A DNA stretch of 51,563 bases from CAJXNP01 sp050305935 (lineage in GTDB: Bacteria > Bacteroidota > Bacteroidia > Cytophagales > Cyclobacteriaceae), in contig JBNLGG010000027.1 in NCBI GenBank assembly GCA_050305935.1, positions 1 to 51,563 on the forward strand, written 5' to 3'. The notes beneath the pieces are model-generated. The model was not told the origin of the DNA. It saw only the letters and a program-made list of their open reading frames with translations, and did no database searches. This document shows, in pieces, positions 1 to 8,785 of this stretch. Each line of letters starts with the position of its first letter. Position 1 is the stretch's first letter. Both the position numbers and the translations under genes were made by a program.

Positions 1-51
1 CACCTAACATATATGTATTCTTTTTTTTAGACCGTTATTGAAGGGGTGTGC

Positions 52-240
52 GACAAAATTCTCGTTTAATTTTATTAAACAACGAAAAGCGCGAAATTCA
101 CAAAATGAAAAATTGCAAAGCCAGCCTGCCGGACTGGCAGGCAATTTTCAATCCGTCGAAAGGCGGACAAGCTACGTCGAAGACGTTCGTTTTCGTGTAT
201 TTTGCGTTTTTCGTTGTTAAAAAATAGAATTTTTATAATT
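52..240. repeat. Nested inverted repeat (REP/MITE-like)
   Basis: Two AT-rich arms face each other. AACAACGAAAA at 78-88 pairs with TTTTCGTTGTT at 208-218, and the similarity continues imperfectly over roughly 66-112 and 187-233. Between them lies a perfect 7-bp stem, GCCTGCC (124-130) with GGCAGGC (136-142), and a weaker stem around the GGCGGAC near 162. Short reading frames cross the element on both strands but look like by-products of the repeat. The rest of 241-547 holds no gene or clear signal. The design resembles a non-coding dispersed palindromic element, but no second full copy is present in this window. Confidence 0.6.
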
Positions 241-547
241 CTCTCAAGAAGTTCCACCACACAGGATCAGAGGTAGAAGGGCATTTTGTAGTACACCGTA
301 TTTAAGGTGTGGTTACTAAAATTAATTGATTGATTACAATACGAGGAAGTTTTTACCCTTAAATGAAATGACCCTAGTCGAATAGACTTTTGTCGCTATT
401 AATTGGTTTAAAATTGCACCGGTATTGTAAAAAATGGAGTGAAATGTCACATTGATAGATAAGAGATCTTTTTGGGATTGTGTTTTTTACGGATCAAACG
501 AAACTTTATGGGTTGATCGTTATTATTGCAACTAACTACTGACAAAC

Positions 548-1198
548 ATGAAAACAGCTAAATTCCCCTCAACAAAAAGCAAAATTTATTCATTTGTTTT
601 TATTTCGGTATTGTTTTTATCGTCTAATTCCATCGCTCAGGATAAATCTGAGGAAAGAACATCTGATCTGTCGGGTCAATTTCAAGAGCTAAAGGCAGAA
701 TCTGAATCTTATAACGACTATAAAGTCATTAAAACTTACAAACTAAATACTTTCTGGAAACAGGTGGAGGATACACTTGGTTCGTACAGGAAAGAGATAA
801 ATAATTCAGGGAAGGAAATTGCTTCACTAAAGGGTGAAATTGCAGAACTTAACCGACAGTTGGCAGAAGTTAAGAATTCCCTGGAGGAAAGTGAAAGTCG
901 AAATGATAGCATAAGTGTGTTTGGCATTGATGTTCAGAAGTCGTTTTACAATGTTGTCGTTTGGGCCATTATAGGAGGGTTGTTGTTTCTGGCAGGGAGC
1001 ATGGCCATTGGCTTCAAGAAAAATACAATTTCCACCAGGAAGGCCAAAAAAGATTATCATGATTTGATGGAGGAATTTGATGTTTACCGGAAGGAAAGCC
1101 GGGAAAAGCAAATGAAACTCGGCCGGGAGCTCCAAACAGAAAGAAACAAGCTCGAAGAATACAGAGAAAAATTGGGAAGAAAAGAAAAGGCTCACTGA
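548..1198 (+). CDS. Secreted/membrane coiled-coil protein
   Basis: The 216-residue protein starts with a typical signal peptide ending near SNSIAQ (about residue 31). Then come a charged helical segment rich in Glu, Lys and Leu (about 75-120), one membrane segment (about 134-154, WAIIGGLLFLAGSMAIGF) and a second long charged helix to the C terminus. This fits a periplasmic coiled coil anchored in the inner membrane with a cytoplasmic coiled-coil tail. Similar Bacteroidota proteins are, as I recall, sometimes labelled tRNA (guanine-N1)-methyltransferase; nothing in this sequence supports that activity. The function is unknown. It is followed after 87 bases by the large sensor kinase, but a shared operon is not obvious. 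Confidence 0.8.
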   Translation: MKTAKFPSTKSKIYSFVFISVLFLSSNSIAQDKSEERTSDLSGQFQELKAESESYNDYKVIKTYKLNTFWKQVEDTLGSYRKEINNSGKEIASLKGEIAELNRQLAEVKNSLEESESRNDSISVFGIDVQKSFYNVVVWAIIGGLLFLAGSMAIGFKKNTISTRKAKKDYHDLMEEFDVYRKESREKQMKLGRELQTERNKLEEYREKLGRKEKAH

Positions 1199-1285
1199 GT
1201 TTATTCTAGTTCTTTTACATACTGATTACATTTTTTATTAAATTCCCCTATCTTAACTGATAAACAATCAAAAACAAACTAACAC

Positions 1286-4200
1286 TTGGCTTTGATAGGG
1301 AATAAAAGTGGTGTGTTCGTTGCGTTATTTCTAAGCGCTTTTTTAATACTCATACATCCAGGTTTTCTTTTTGCACAACCATACCTAAAAAACCTGCATT
1401 CAAACCTTTTCCTGAAAAATTATTCAGTGAAGGATGGGTTGTCAGAATCAAATGTAAATGCTATTTACAGGGACAGCAATGGCATCGTCTGGATAGGGAC
1501 GGATGGTGGTTTAAACCGGTTTAACTCCTTTGAATTCACCGTCTTTAAAAATGACAGCTCTGACCATTCCCTTAGCGACAATAGGGTATACGATATCATC
1601 GAGGATGATTTTGGAAGGATTTGGATAGGAACGTCAAATGGACTGAATGCCTTTGTTCCGGAAATAAGTGGCTTCCAAAGATTCTTCTTTACTGATTTTG
1701 ACAGAATAAGGGATTTGCATTACGATAGCGATTCAAAGAACCTGTACATTGCTGATGACACCAAGGGATTGATCAGGTTTAATGTCGAAAATCAGACCCA
1801 TGAAAAAATAGACGTATTTCCACGAGGAGTCCGTGTACAAAAAATACTTGAAATTGGAGAGGATTCATTGGCTATTGGTACCCAGGAAAATGGTTTATTT
1901 CTTCTAAACACTTTAAATTTTTCAACACGTCATATTCACAAGACCAGTGCCCCTGTATCGCTAGAGGATAATACGGTTCTGGCATTAGCCTGTACGAAGG
2001 ACTATTTGGTAGCAGGAACAAGCAAGGGATTGCATTTATTGGATTTGGAACGCAGGGAAGTAAAAGTTCTTAGCAAAACCAGGGAGAATTTCACCTCCGA
2101 CCTCATTATAAATACAACGGTCAATAAGGATGGGAAATTATGGGTTGGTACAGATGGAGGTGGCATAAATGTGGTAAACCTGGCCGATCTTTCCTTTAAA
2201 AACTACAAGGCAGACCTTCCGAATGGCAATCATCTGCAGTCAAACGTTATTCGTGAAATCCACATAGATCAATCAGACAATATTTGGATTGGCACATATA
2301 AACGTGGCTTTGGCGTGTACAATGAAAAATCCAGGTATCTCGAGAACGTTTACCTTGACGAATCTGTGCTACCGGATTATGGGAATTCATCTGTCACCTC
2401 ATTTGCAATGGATAAGGATCACAGTCTTATTCTGGGAGTTGATGGCAGCGGGGTTATCAAGTGGGACGGAACGAAATTCGAAGCCATTCCCCTGACCCAT
2501 AAACCCGATGATAATCATAACCAGAAAGTTGTGTCGGTTTATTACGACGATCTGAACAACCTGTGGACAGGCACCTTCGCTGAGGGTTTGTTTTTGTTGA
2601 GGGAAAACGGGGAGAAAATACATTTTACCAATGCAAATACAAACAACCTTTTTGGAAATTCAATATGGCAAATACGAAAAGACCCCACAAGTGGATTGCT
2701 TTGGCTGGCAACGGATAATGGCCTGACTTCGGTTGATCCCATCACGTATGAATTCCAAACCTACTTTCCCGTGAATGATATCGACCCGGCTGCCAGCAGG
2801 GAGCTCCGAACCTTGACCATTTCATCATCCGGAGAGATCTGGGTAGGGGGAGGGCTGGGAGCATTTCGATTTGACCCTAAGGAGAAAGAATTTACAGGGA
2901 AATATTCTTCTTACGATCCAAGCAATCCTTTAAGGGGGAATATTGTCATTTCCTTTCTCGAGTTGGACAGCAACCACATAGCATTTGGGCTGTATGGCCA
3001 GGGGGTGCAGATACTTGACCTCAAGAGCAACAGGTTTGTGGACTATAAAATCATGGATTATCTGAGTAATAAAGTCATAAACTTCATGGCGAAAGGCCCA
3101 AATGGAAGTGTCTGGGTTGGTACCAATTCTGGTATTGCTACCGTCGATTTAACCAATGATGTTTTAAACTGGTATAATTCCAACAATGGATTGAATGACG
3201 ATGTCTACAACATTGGTGCCAGTTTAATGTTGAATGACACTATTTTGTTTGCCGGCGGGAACAGCGGATTTACCATCCTGGACACCAGGAAACTAGGTGA
3301 TCGATGGAATAACCCCAAATTAGTACTGGAGAAAATTAATTATAAGGAAAGCAATCTGTCCTTTAATCCTTATAGTTTGAAAGGTGTACCTCAGTTTGAG
3401 ATACCTTATAGCAAGGGCAGTTTACATATTATCTTCGCGGCAATTGATTACTTCAACTCAGAAAACATAAGATTTTCTTATATACTCGAAAACTTTAACC
3501 AAAACTGGAGTGAGCGTTCAACGTATCGGCAAGCAAGCTATGCCAACCTACCGCCCGGCACCTATCATTTTAAAGTAAGGTCTTACACGTTTTCTAATCT
3601 GATCAATGATCCTGTCACACTAGCTACCTTTACTGTCTATCCGACCTGGTGGATGACCATCTGGTTTAGGTTTTTTTTAGGTCTAATTGGTGTTTTATTG
3701 ATCCTGGCATTCATTCGTATAAGGACAGGCCAGCACCGAAAGGCTCAAAGGAGATTAACGAGGGCCGTCAAAGAGAAAACTTCGCAGATAGCACGACAAA
3801 AGAAAGAACTGGTGGATATTAACCAGCAGTTAGAAGATATTGTGAAGCGCCGGACAAAGGAACTAAATATCACTATCAATGAACTTAACAAAACCATTAA
3901 CGAGCTGGATAGGTTTGTGTATAGTGCTTCTCATGACCTTGGGGCTCCATTGAAATCAATTCTGGGCTTGATCAACATAGCACAGCTTGAAACACATGAC
4001 AAAAAAATAGGCCCTCATTTGACCTTAATGAAAAATAGTGTATTACGGCTAGAGGACGTGATTAGCAGTCTGATCCAATATTCAAGAAATAACCGCCTGG
4101 ATTTACAGGTCGAGGAGATTAACCTGCATGATTTGGTGGAAGATTGTTATGATTCACTGCGGTTTATGAATGGTTACGAATCCATTAAATTTAAAAATGC

Positions 4201-4624
4201 AGTCCCTAAAAAGATAGCAGTACTATCTGACGAAAGCAGGTTAAAGGTAGTGTTAAGAAACCTACTTTCGAACAGTGTAAAATATGCGGATCACACCAAG
4301 GAAAAGCAAAGGATCAAGGTAAGCTATATTGCATTCGAAGACGGAAACTGGCAATTGTCTGTTGAAGACAATGGTATAGGAATTGACCACCAACATCACA
4401 AAAATATTTTTGAAATGTTTTACAGGGCGTCAGAGGCTTCCGATGGTTCTGGTTTGGGGCTATATATTACAAAAGAAGCCATTGTGAAATTGGACGGTAG
4501 GGTAACAGTAGACTCTGAAGTCGGCAAAGGCACAATCATCTCTGTTTTTTTTAGCAAGCCAAAAGCCGCGCCTGTTATCATTAATAAAATCAAAAAAAAT
4601 AAGCCCGAGACAAAGGATAGCTAA
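1286..4624 (+). CDS. Two-component sensor kinase, Reg_prop/Y_Y_Y type
   Basis: The 1112-residue protein has a signal peptide (to about residue 31, ending LFAQ). A long periplasmic sensor made of repeated W-(I/V)-G-T blade motifs follows (two-component regulator propeller, about 40-690), then a Y_Y_Y domain ending near PPGTYHFKVRSY (about 755). One membrane helix lies at about 788-812. A coiled coil leads into the kinase core: H-box SASHDLGAPL with the phospho-acceptor His near residue 883, N-box NLLSNSVKYA near 992, G1 VEDNGIGID, and G2 GSGLGLYI near 1053. Unlike the hybrid kinases common in Bacteroides it has no receiver or AraC domain, and no response regulator is adjacent. The start used is TTG; TTG at 1292 is an alternative. 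Known members of this design sense sugars or glycans; the ligand here is unknown. Confidence 0.9.
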   Translation: MALIGNKSGVFVALFLSAFLILIHPGFLFAQPYLKNLHSNLFLKNYSVKDGLSESNVNAIYRDSNGIVWIGTDGGLNRFNSFEFTVFKNDSSDHSLSDNRVYDIIEDDFGRIWIGTSNGLNAFVPEISGFQRFFFTDFDRIRDLHYDSDSKNLYIADDTKGLIRFNVENQTHEKIDVFPRGVRVQKILEIGEDSLAIGTQENGLFLLNTLNFSTRHIHKTSAPVSLEDNTVLALACTKDYLVAGTSKGLHLLDLERREVKVLSKTRENFTSDLIINTTVNKDGKLWVGTDGGGINVVNLADLSFKNYKADLPNGNHLQSNVIREIHIDQSDNIWIGTYKRGFGVYNEKSRYLENVYLDESVLPDYGNSSVTSFAMDKDHSLILGVDGSGVIKWDGTKFEAIPLTHKPDDNHNQKVVSVYYDDLNNLWTGTFAEGLFLLRENGEKIHFTNANTNNLFGNSIWQIRKDPTSGLLWLATDNGLTSVDPITYEFQTYFPVNDIDPAASRELRTLTISSSGEIWVGGGLGAFRFDPKEKEFTGKYSSYDPSNPLRGNIVISFLELDSNHIAFGLYGQGVQILDLKSNRFVDYKIMDYLSNKVINFMAKGPNGSVWVGTNSGIATVDLTNDVLNWYNSNNGLNDDVYNIGASLMLNDTILFAGGNSGFTILDTRKLGDRWNNPKLVLEKINYKESNLSFNPYSLKGVPQFEIPYSKGSLHIIFAAIDYFNSENIRFSYILENFNQNWSERSTYRQASYANLPPGTYHFKVRSYTFSNLINDPVTLATFTVYPTWWMTIWFRFFLGLIGVLLILAFIRIRTGQHRKAQRRLTRAVKEKTSQIARQKKELVDINQQLEDIVKRRTKELNITINELNKTINELDRFVYSASHDLGAPLKSILGLINIAQLETHDKKIGPHLTLMKNSVLRLEDVISSLIQYSRNNRLDLQVEEINLHDLVEDCYDSLRFMNGYESIKFKNAVPKKIAVLSDESRLKVVLRNLLSNSVKYADHTKEKQRIKVSYIAFEDGNWQLSVEDNGIGIDHQHHKNIFEMFYRASEASDGSGLGLYITKEAIVKLDGRVTVDSEVGKGTIISVFFSKPKAAPVIINKIKKNKPETKDS

Positions 4625-4660
4625 TATATTTAGTGCTTTTACCCAATTGAAGAACTACCC

Positions 4661-5113
4661 ATGCTGACGACCGCCATTGTTACCTATTTCCATTTTGTAT
4701 CCATCATACTTCTGTTTATTGCGCTAACCCTTGAAAAAGTGTTGTTCAAACCCGGGATTGACCAAAAAACAGCCAGGAAAATCCTGGTGTTTGACAGCCT
4801 GTATGGAATAGCGGCCTTGCTTTTGCTGACCACCGGCCTGTTAAAATTCTTTTTGTATGGAAAGGGTTCGGCCTACTATATTCATAATTATATTATGTGG
4901 ATTAAACTGGCGCTGTTTGCCATTGTGGGCCTTTTGTCCATATATCCTACGGTCTACTTTTTGAAATGGAGAAAAATATTAAAAAGAGGTGAGGAGATGG
5001 TAATCTCTGAAAAAGCCTACAAAAACATAAGCCTGCTTATCCATTTGGAGTTGGCAATAGCTATCCTTATTCCCTTGTTGGCAACGCTATTGGCGCGCGG
5101 ATTCGGTGTATAA
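4661..5113 (+). CDS. DUF2214-like inner-membrane protein
   Basis: The 150-residue protein has four predicted membrane helices: about 7-25, 45-65, 80-100 and 125-147. The spacing and the conserved feel of HFVSIILLFIALTLEKVLF and YIMWIKLALFAIVGLLSIYP match DUF2214-family predicted membrane proteins. No catalytic motif is visible and the function is unknown. It follows the kinase by 36 bases and could be cotranscribed with it. It ends 2 bases before the stop of the convergent EamA gene. Confidence 0.7.
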   Translation: MLTTAIVTYFHFVSIILLFIALTLEKVLFKPGIDQKTARKILVFDSLYGIAALLLLTTGLLKFFLYGKGSAYYIHNYIMWIKLALFAIVGLLSIYPTVYFLKWRKILKRGEEMVISEKAYKNISLLIHLELAIAILIPLLATLLARGFGV

Positions 5114-5115
5114 CA

Positions 5116-5976
5116 CTATTTTTCCGAAGAGGCGGTTCTCAGACTTTCAATCACTACTGTAACGAGGATCAATGCGCCTCCGATAAAGGTCCTGCTGGCG
5201 GGTACCTCATTCAAAAAAATGAAAGCTACTAAAATGCCAAAAAGAGGCTGCATACTACTTAAAATGCTTACCGCGCTGATCGAAAACTTTTTAAAACTCA
5301 TCACAAACATGGTGTGGCCAATGGCTGTTGTTAAAACGGCTAGCAGCATTATAAAAGGAAGGTTGTCGGTGAAGCCATCCATGCGATAAAAAAAAGGAAG
5401 GGGCGCTAAAAGGATGGCGTTGATAAGCAATTGATAAAACATCAGCGTCGTTCCAGGGTATTGGTTGACATGTTTTTTCAGGATGAGGTTCCTAAATGAA
5501 TATAAAATGGCAGAGCACAATCCTATAATGATGCCCAAAGTATGGCGGTTTTCCATGTCAAATTCAGGGATCATAAACGACACCCCGGCCAAAACGACAC
5601 CAGCCAGGATCAGGTTCGACCATTGGAAGCTTTGCTTTAAGACAATCGGTTCCAATAAGGCTGTAAAAACAGGATAAGTAAACAAGGACAGCATGGCGAT
5701 AGCCACATTTGACAATTGCAGCGAATAAAAATAAGTGACCCAATGAATACCCAAAAAGACAGAGCTGATAAAAATGCTTTTGAAGTGAGATCGATGTATC
5801 CTGATATTATTCTTTAAAATTAAAATCAAAACGAGCAAGGCAAGGCCACCAAATAGGCTCCTCAGCCAGATAGTAACAGGTGGTGGGAGCAAAATCAACC
5901 TTCCAAAAGTACCTGAAGTACTCATGATGAGCATAGCGAAATTAAACTGGAGTAGATTTTTAAGATGGGGATTCAA
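5116..5976 (-). CDS. EamA/DMT-family transporter
   Basis: The 286-residue protein has about ten hydrophobic helices arranged as two five-helix EamA repeats (about 8-135 and 148-278). Typical repeat-end motifs include FTYPVFTALLEPIVL in the first half and SSMQPLFGILVAFIFLNEVP in the second. The family exports metabolites such as amino acids or nucleotide precursors across the inner membrane; the substrate cannot be read from sequence. Length is normal for the family. It is convergent with the DUF2214-like gene and divergent from the FKBP gene. Confidence 0.9.
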   Translation of the reverse strand: MNPHLKNLLQFNFAMLIMSTSGTFGRLILLPPPVTIWLRSLFGGLALLVLILILKNNIRIHRSHFKSIFISSVFLGIHWVTYFYSLQLSNVAIAMLSLFTYPVFTALLEPIVLKQSFQWSNLILAGVVLAGVSFMIPEFDMENRHTLGIIIGLCSAILYSFRNLILKKHVNQYPGTTLMFYQLLINAILLAPLPFFYRMDGFTDNLPFIMLLAVLTTAIGHTMFVMSFKKFSISAVSILSSMQPLFGILVAFIFLNEVPASRTFIGGALILVTVVIESLRTASSEK

Positions 5977-6108
5977 TGGGTAGCAATATTTTAAAAGCAG
6001 TAGATACGTAAAAAACGGCTTAAAGATGATAACTTTTTATTTATGTGACTATTTTTTTGTTATCGGGCAATAAAATGGCCAGTTTTGTTGCGTAATCAAA
6101 TATTCAAA

Positions 6109-6606
6109 ATGGAAATAGCAAAGCATACAGTAGCCACCGTAACCTATTCCCTTCGTGTTGATGGGGAATTAGTGGAAGAAACAGGAAAAGAAAAGCCATT
6201 GACCTTTTTAGCAGGAGTCGGCATGATGATACCTGGATTCGAAGGCCAGTTAATGGGAAAGAAAATCGGTGACAACTATGATATTAAAGTTTCACCGGCA
6301 GACGGATATGGGGAAATTGATGCAAACGCGATAGTTGACCTGTCAATCGATGTCTTCAAAGTTAACGGTGAGGTACAAAAGGAGATGCTGCAAGTTGGTA
6401 AGACCGTTCCCATGCAGGACCAGCAAGGGAACCCATTGCAGGGTATCATCGTAGCCGTGGATGATGAAAATGTTAAAATGGATTTTAATCACCAGTTGGC
6501 AGGGAAAACCCTTCATTTCACCGGGGAGGTGATGGATGTAAGAGAAGCTACAAAAGAAGAAATCGACCATGGCCATGTACACGGACCAGGAGGTCATCAT
6601 CATTAA
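6109..6606 (+). CDS. SlyD-like FKBP peptidyl-prolyl isomerase
   Basis: The start is placed at the ATG at 6109 (MEIAKHTVATVTYSL, 165 residues). A TTG 24 bases upstream gives a longer frame but adds a non-conserved leader. The N-terminal FKBP segment contains GMMIPGFEGQLMGKKIGD and is followed by the insert-in-flap domain (about 70-125), the SlyD arrangement that combines prolyl isomerase and chaperone activity. The C terminus is histidine-rich (HGHVHGPGGHHH), as in SlyD proteins that bind nickel or other metals. It is cytoplasmic. A strong terminator follows within 30 bases. Confidence 0.93.
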   Translation: MEIAKHTVATVTYSLRVDGELVEETGKEKPLTFLAGVGMMIPGFEGQLMGKKIGDNYDIKVSPADGYGEIDANAIVDLSIDVFKVNGEVQKEMLQVGKTVPMQDQQGNPLQGIIVAVDDENVKMDFNHQLAGKTLHFTGEVMDVREATKEEIDHGHVHGPGGHHH

Positions 6607-6629
6607 GAAATAATTGAATAAGATAAGTA

Positions 6630-6653
6630 AACCCCGCTTTCGCGGGGTTTTTT
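6630..6653 (+). terminator. Rho-independent terminator of the FKBP gene
   Basis: A GC-rich stem (ACCCCGC paired with GCGGGGT around a short TTTC loop) is followed at once by a run of six to seven T. It lies 24 bases after the FKBP stop. Confidence 0.93.
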
Positions 6654-6684
6654 AGTTTAACCAAACAGCTTCTTCGTATTTGAT

Positions 6685-6712
6685 ATGCTGGCAGGAGTCG
6701 GCCAGCCAGCAT
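6685..6712. repeat. Hairpin between convergent genes
   Basis: ATGCTGGC (6685-6692) pairs perfectly with GCCAGCAT (6705-6712) around a 12-base loop. It sits just outside the stop of the leftward outer-membrane gene. It lacks a T-run on either side, so it may be a REP-like or mRNA-stabilising hairpin rather than a classical terminator. Confidence 0.45.
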
Positions 6713-6714
6713 GC

Positions 6715-7896
6715 TTAGAAAAATCTACTGACAGACAACCGGGTATAACCGTCATTTCTTACAAAATGGACAAATTCGGCAGGCGACACCCTGGAAAAAA
6801 AGCGTCCCTCCAATTCGATCTTATAAGCTTCTTTAATTCTCCGGCTTGCTTCTACACTGTAAAGATTCGTTGATCGGTCAAGGTCAAATATGGCTCCTGC
6901 CAGAAATTCCGTGCTGCTAAAATCATTGAATGCTAATCTCACTCCACTAAAAATATCATTTTGCAGGCTTCCAATGGCCAGGTTTCCCCGGCCATCATAC
7001 AGGTATTCGCCAAGGATTCCAATGTCTAGCCCATTGCCCCCCACATTTCCGAAGGTGTATTCAAATCCGGTGGCAAGAGCGACATAATCCTTAACAGAAT
7101 TGCTATTGTAAAAGCCTTCGAATTTCCAGAGTACAGGCCCCGTCGTTGCCTGAATGTCAAGACTCGTCTGATTTACGATTCCATAAAACGGGTTGAAGTC
7201 GCTGATGCTGTTTATCAGCGGCTCCCGCTGTGTGCCATAAAAATGTGCTATACCTATGTCAAATATTCCAACAAAGTTTGACCATCTCACAGCCACATCA
7301 GGATGATATTTTCCCGCCTTGCTTTCAAAAGGGAAGTCACTTCCATCCAGAACAACAGGAGTGCGAAGCCGTCCCTTTTCACCCGGAAAAGCCATGGTGC
7401 GAAAATAGGGCATGAAGATCACATCGAAGGTTCCGAAGGTGTTGGAATACGAATAGTGGACCATTGGCTGCCCTAATTTTGCTTCACCGTCAAAGCTTTC
7501 CACCAGATCCGTCTGATTAATGATGTTGACCACGTGATTTGATTCGGCAACTCCCCAGTAGATTTCCTTCAGTCCCACAGATACTTCGTGTCGGTTAAAT
7601 ACACCGCGCCAGTATAATTCCCTGATATCGAAATGAGTTCTTCGGTTGTCGTATTGATCCAACCTTCCAAAGAGCGTCACTTTAAATGATTGTTTACCCT
7701 CGTTCCAGTCCAAATAGTATTCTGGTTTGAAACTTCCAGAGATATAATTCTGATATTGTCCTTCATATAAACCTGGCCGTAGAAAGGTTGTGTTTTGCAG
7801 CTCCAATTCTGCCTTAAAATCATGGTTGACTTTATCCTGAGCCATTGCTTCAAAGAGAAAGAGGAGTAATAGGAATAGTATGATTAGGTTTTTCAT
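6715..7896 (-). CDS. Outer-membrane beta-barrel protein of the RND module
   Basis: The protein begins with a signal peptide (MKNLIILFLLLLFLFEAMAQ). I place the start at the second Met (7896); an upstream ATG at 7914 would add MAKYFD before it. About 370 residues follow with alternating hydrophobic strands rich in Tyr, Phe, Asn and Gly and a C-terminal aromatic pair (SRFF), the pattern of a beta-barrel. I do not recognise a named family with certainty; the architecture recalls DUF1302-like or porin-type proteins that accompany RND exporters. It is last in the leftward cluster transporter, LolA-like, barrel, so it may be the outer-membrane part of a lipid or hydrophobic-compound trafficking system. 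Confidence 0.75.
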   Translation of the reverse strand: MKNLIILFLLLLFLFEAMAQDKVNHDFKAELELQNTTFLRPGLYEGQYQNYISGSFKPEYYLDWNEGKQSFKVTLFGRLDQYDNRRTHFDIRELYWRGVFNRHEVSVGLKEIYWGVAESNHVVNIINQTDLVESFDGEAKLGQPMVHYSYSNTFGTFDVIFMPYFRTMAFPGEKGRLRTPVVLDGSDFPFESKAGKYHPDVAVRWSNFVGIFDIGIAHFYGTQREPLINSISDFNPFYGIVNQTSLDIQATTGPVLWKFEGFYNSNSVKDYVALATGFEYTFGNVGGNGLDIGILGEYLYDGRGNLAIGSLQNDIFSGVRLAFNDFSSTEFLAGAIFDLDRSTNLYSVEASRRIKEAYKIELEGRFFSRVSPAEFVHFVRNDGYTRLSVSRFF

Positions 7897-7968
7897 ATCG
7901 AAATATTTAGCCATGTTCCGTGAAACCAGGCCTTATGCCCGGCTTCGGAACATTGAATAACTGAACCA

Positions 7969-8754
7969 CTATTTACCAGCTCTTACGAGACTGTTTTGTG
8001 AAAAGTCTTCCTCACTCAGGCCGGTCTTAAACTGGTAGTCCTGAAAAACGAGCGTGGTTTTTTTACCTGTCTGATGGTTTACCATTAACATTTCATCGGC
8101 TCGCCAATGCTTGTTTAGGTATAATTTGTAACCGTGGTAGGTTAGGGTTTTTAAAAGCTCATCTTTCCTATCATAGAAATCGATCTTTTCTACCCTGTAA
8201 TTGGATTTATTATACCAGACGACCTGCCGCGTGTATCCCGACTTTTCATCAACAGGAAATCGTTCGACCACATAAAACTGGTTCCCGTTTATGAGGTCCT
8301 CTTTCAGGAACTTGTAGGTGTATTTTTCGATTTCCTGCGAGGATAGATCTTCGTAAGCAAACTCGCTGCCCATAAAAGGTCCCGATTTATTATCAGAAGA
8401 GATTCTTTTTACCCTTTTTATGGAGGGTAAATAAAGCCATTGATCATCTGATCCCGTCTTATGGGTGTAGGTGAGGGTAGAGGTGCCTTTCACATCTAAA
8501 GGGCTGTTGAACACGATCAATGATTTGTCGCCGTCTTCCGTTAATTCGAGTGTGTTGTTTTCCAGAAGTCGGGTACTTTCCTGGCCGTGTTTATTGGTAA
8601 GGATCATTTTTAATGAAACGCTGGAGCTTTCAAACCCCTCGTCTACTTTTTCGGCTTTTGTGGCTATTTCAAGGCCTTTTTGTTCGGATTCTTGTGCATT
8701 CGCTATTGAGATAGCAGACAGCACGATCATCCCAAGATAAATTGATTTTTTCAT
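7969..8754 (-). CDS. LolA-like outer-membrane lipoprotein-sorting protein
   Basis: The 261-residue protein has a signal peptide (ending IANAQ) and the fold signature of the LolA-like family, with an all-beta sheet containing TSTLTYTHKTGSDDQWLYLP and MGSEFAYEDLSSQE. These proteins are periplasmic carriers of acylated or hydrophobic cargo and are very often encoded beside MMPL/RND pumps. Here the transporter gene ends 31 bases upstream. I infer that it shuttles the cargo of that pump; the cargo is unknown. The length is typical for the family. Confidence 0.88.
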   Translation of the reverse strand: MKKSIYLGMIVLSAISIANAQESEQKGLEIATKAEKVDEGFESSSVSLKMILTNKHGQESTRLLENNTLELTEDGDKSLIVFNSPLDVKGTSTLTYTHKTGSDDQWLYLPSIKRVKRISSDNKSGPFMGSEFAYEDLSSQEIEKYTYKFLKEDLINGNQFYVVERFPVDEKSGYTRQVVWYNKSNYRVEKIDFYDRKDELLKTLTYHGYKLYLNKHWRADEMLMVNHQTGKKTTLVFQDYQFKTGLSEEDFSQNSLVRAGK

Positions 8755-8785
8755 GATAAAATGATTAAGATTATTGTTGATTGTT

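Noticed and set aside
38..260. Overlapping 60-residue frames on both strands
   Set aside because: They arise from the two arms of the inverted repeat and have no protein-like features.
6085..6108. TTG start for the FKBP gene
   Set aside because: The eight extra residues precede the conserved FKBP start and the ATG at 6109 fits the family length.
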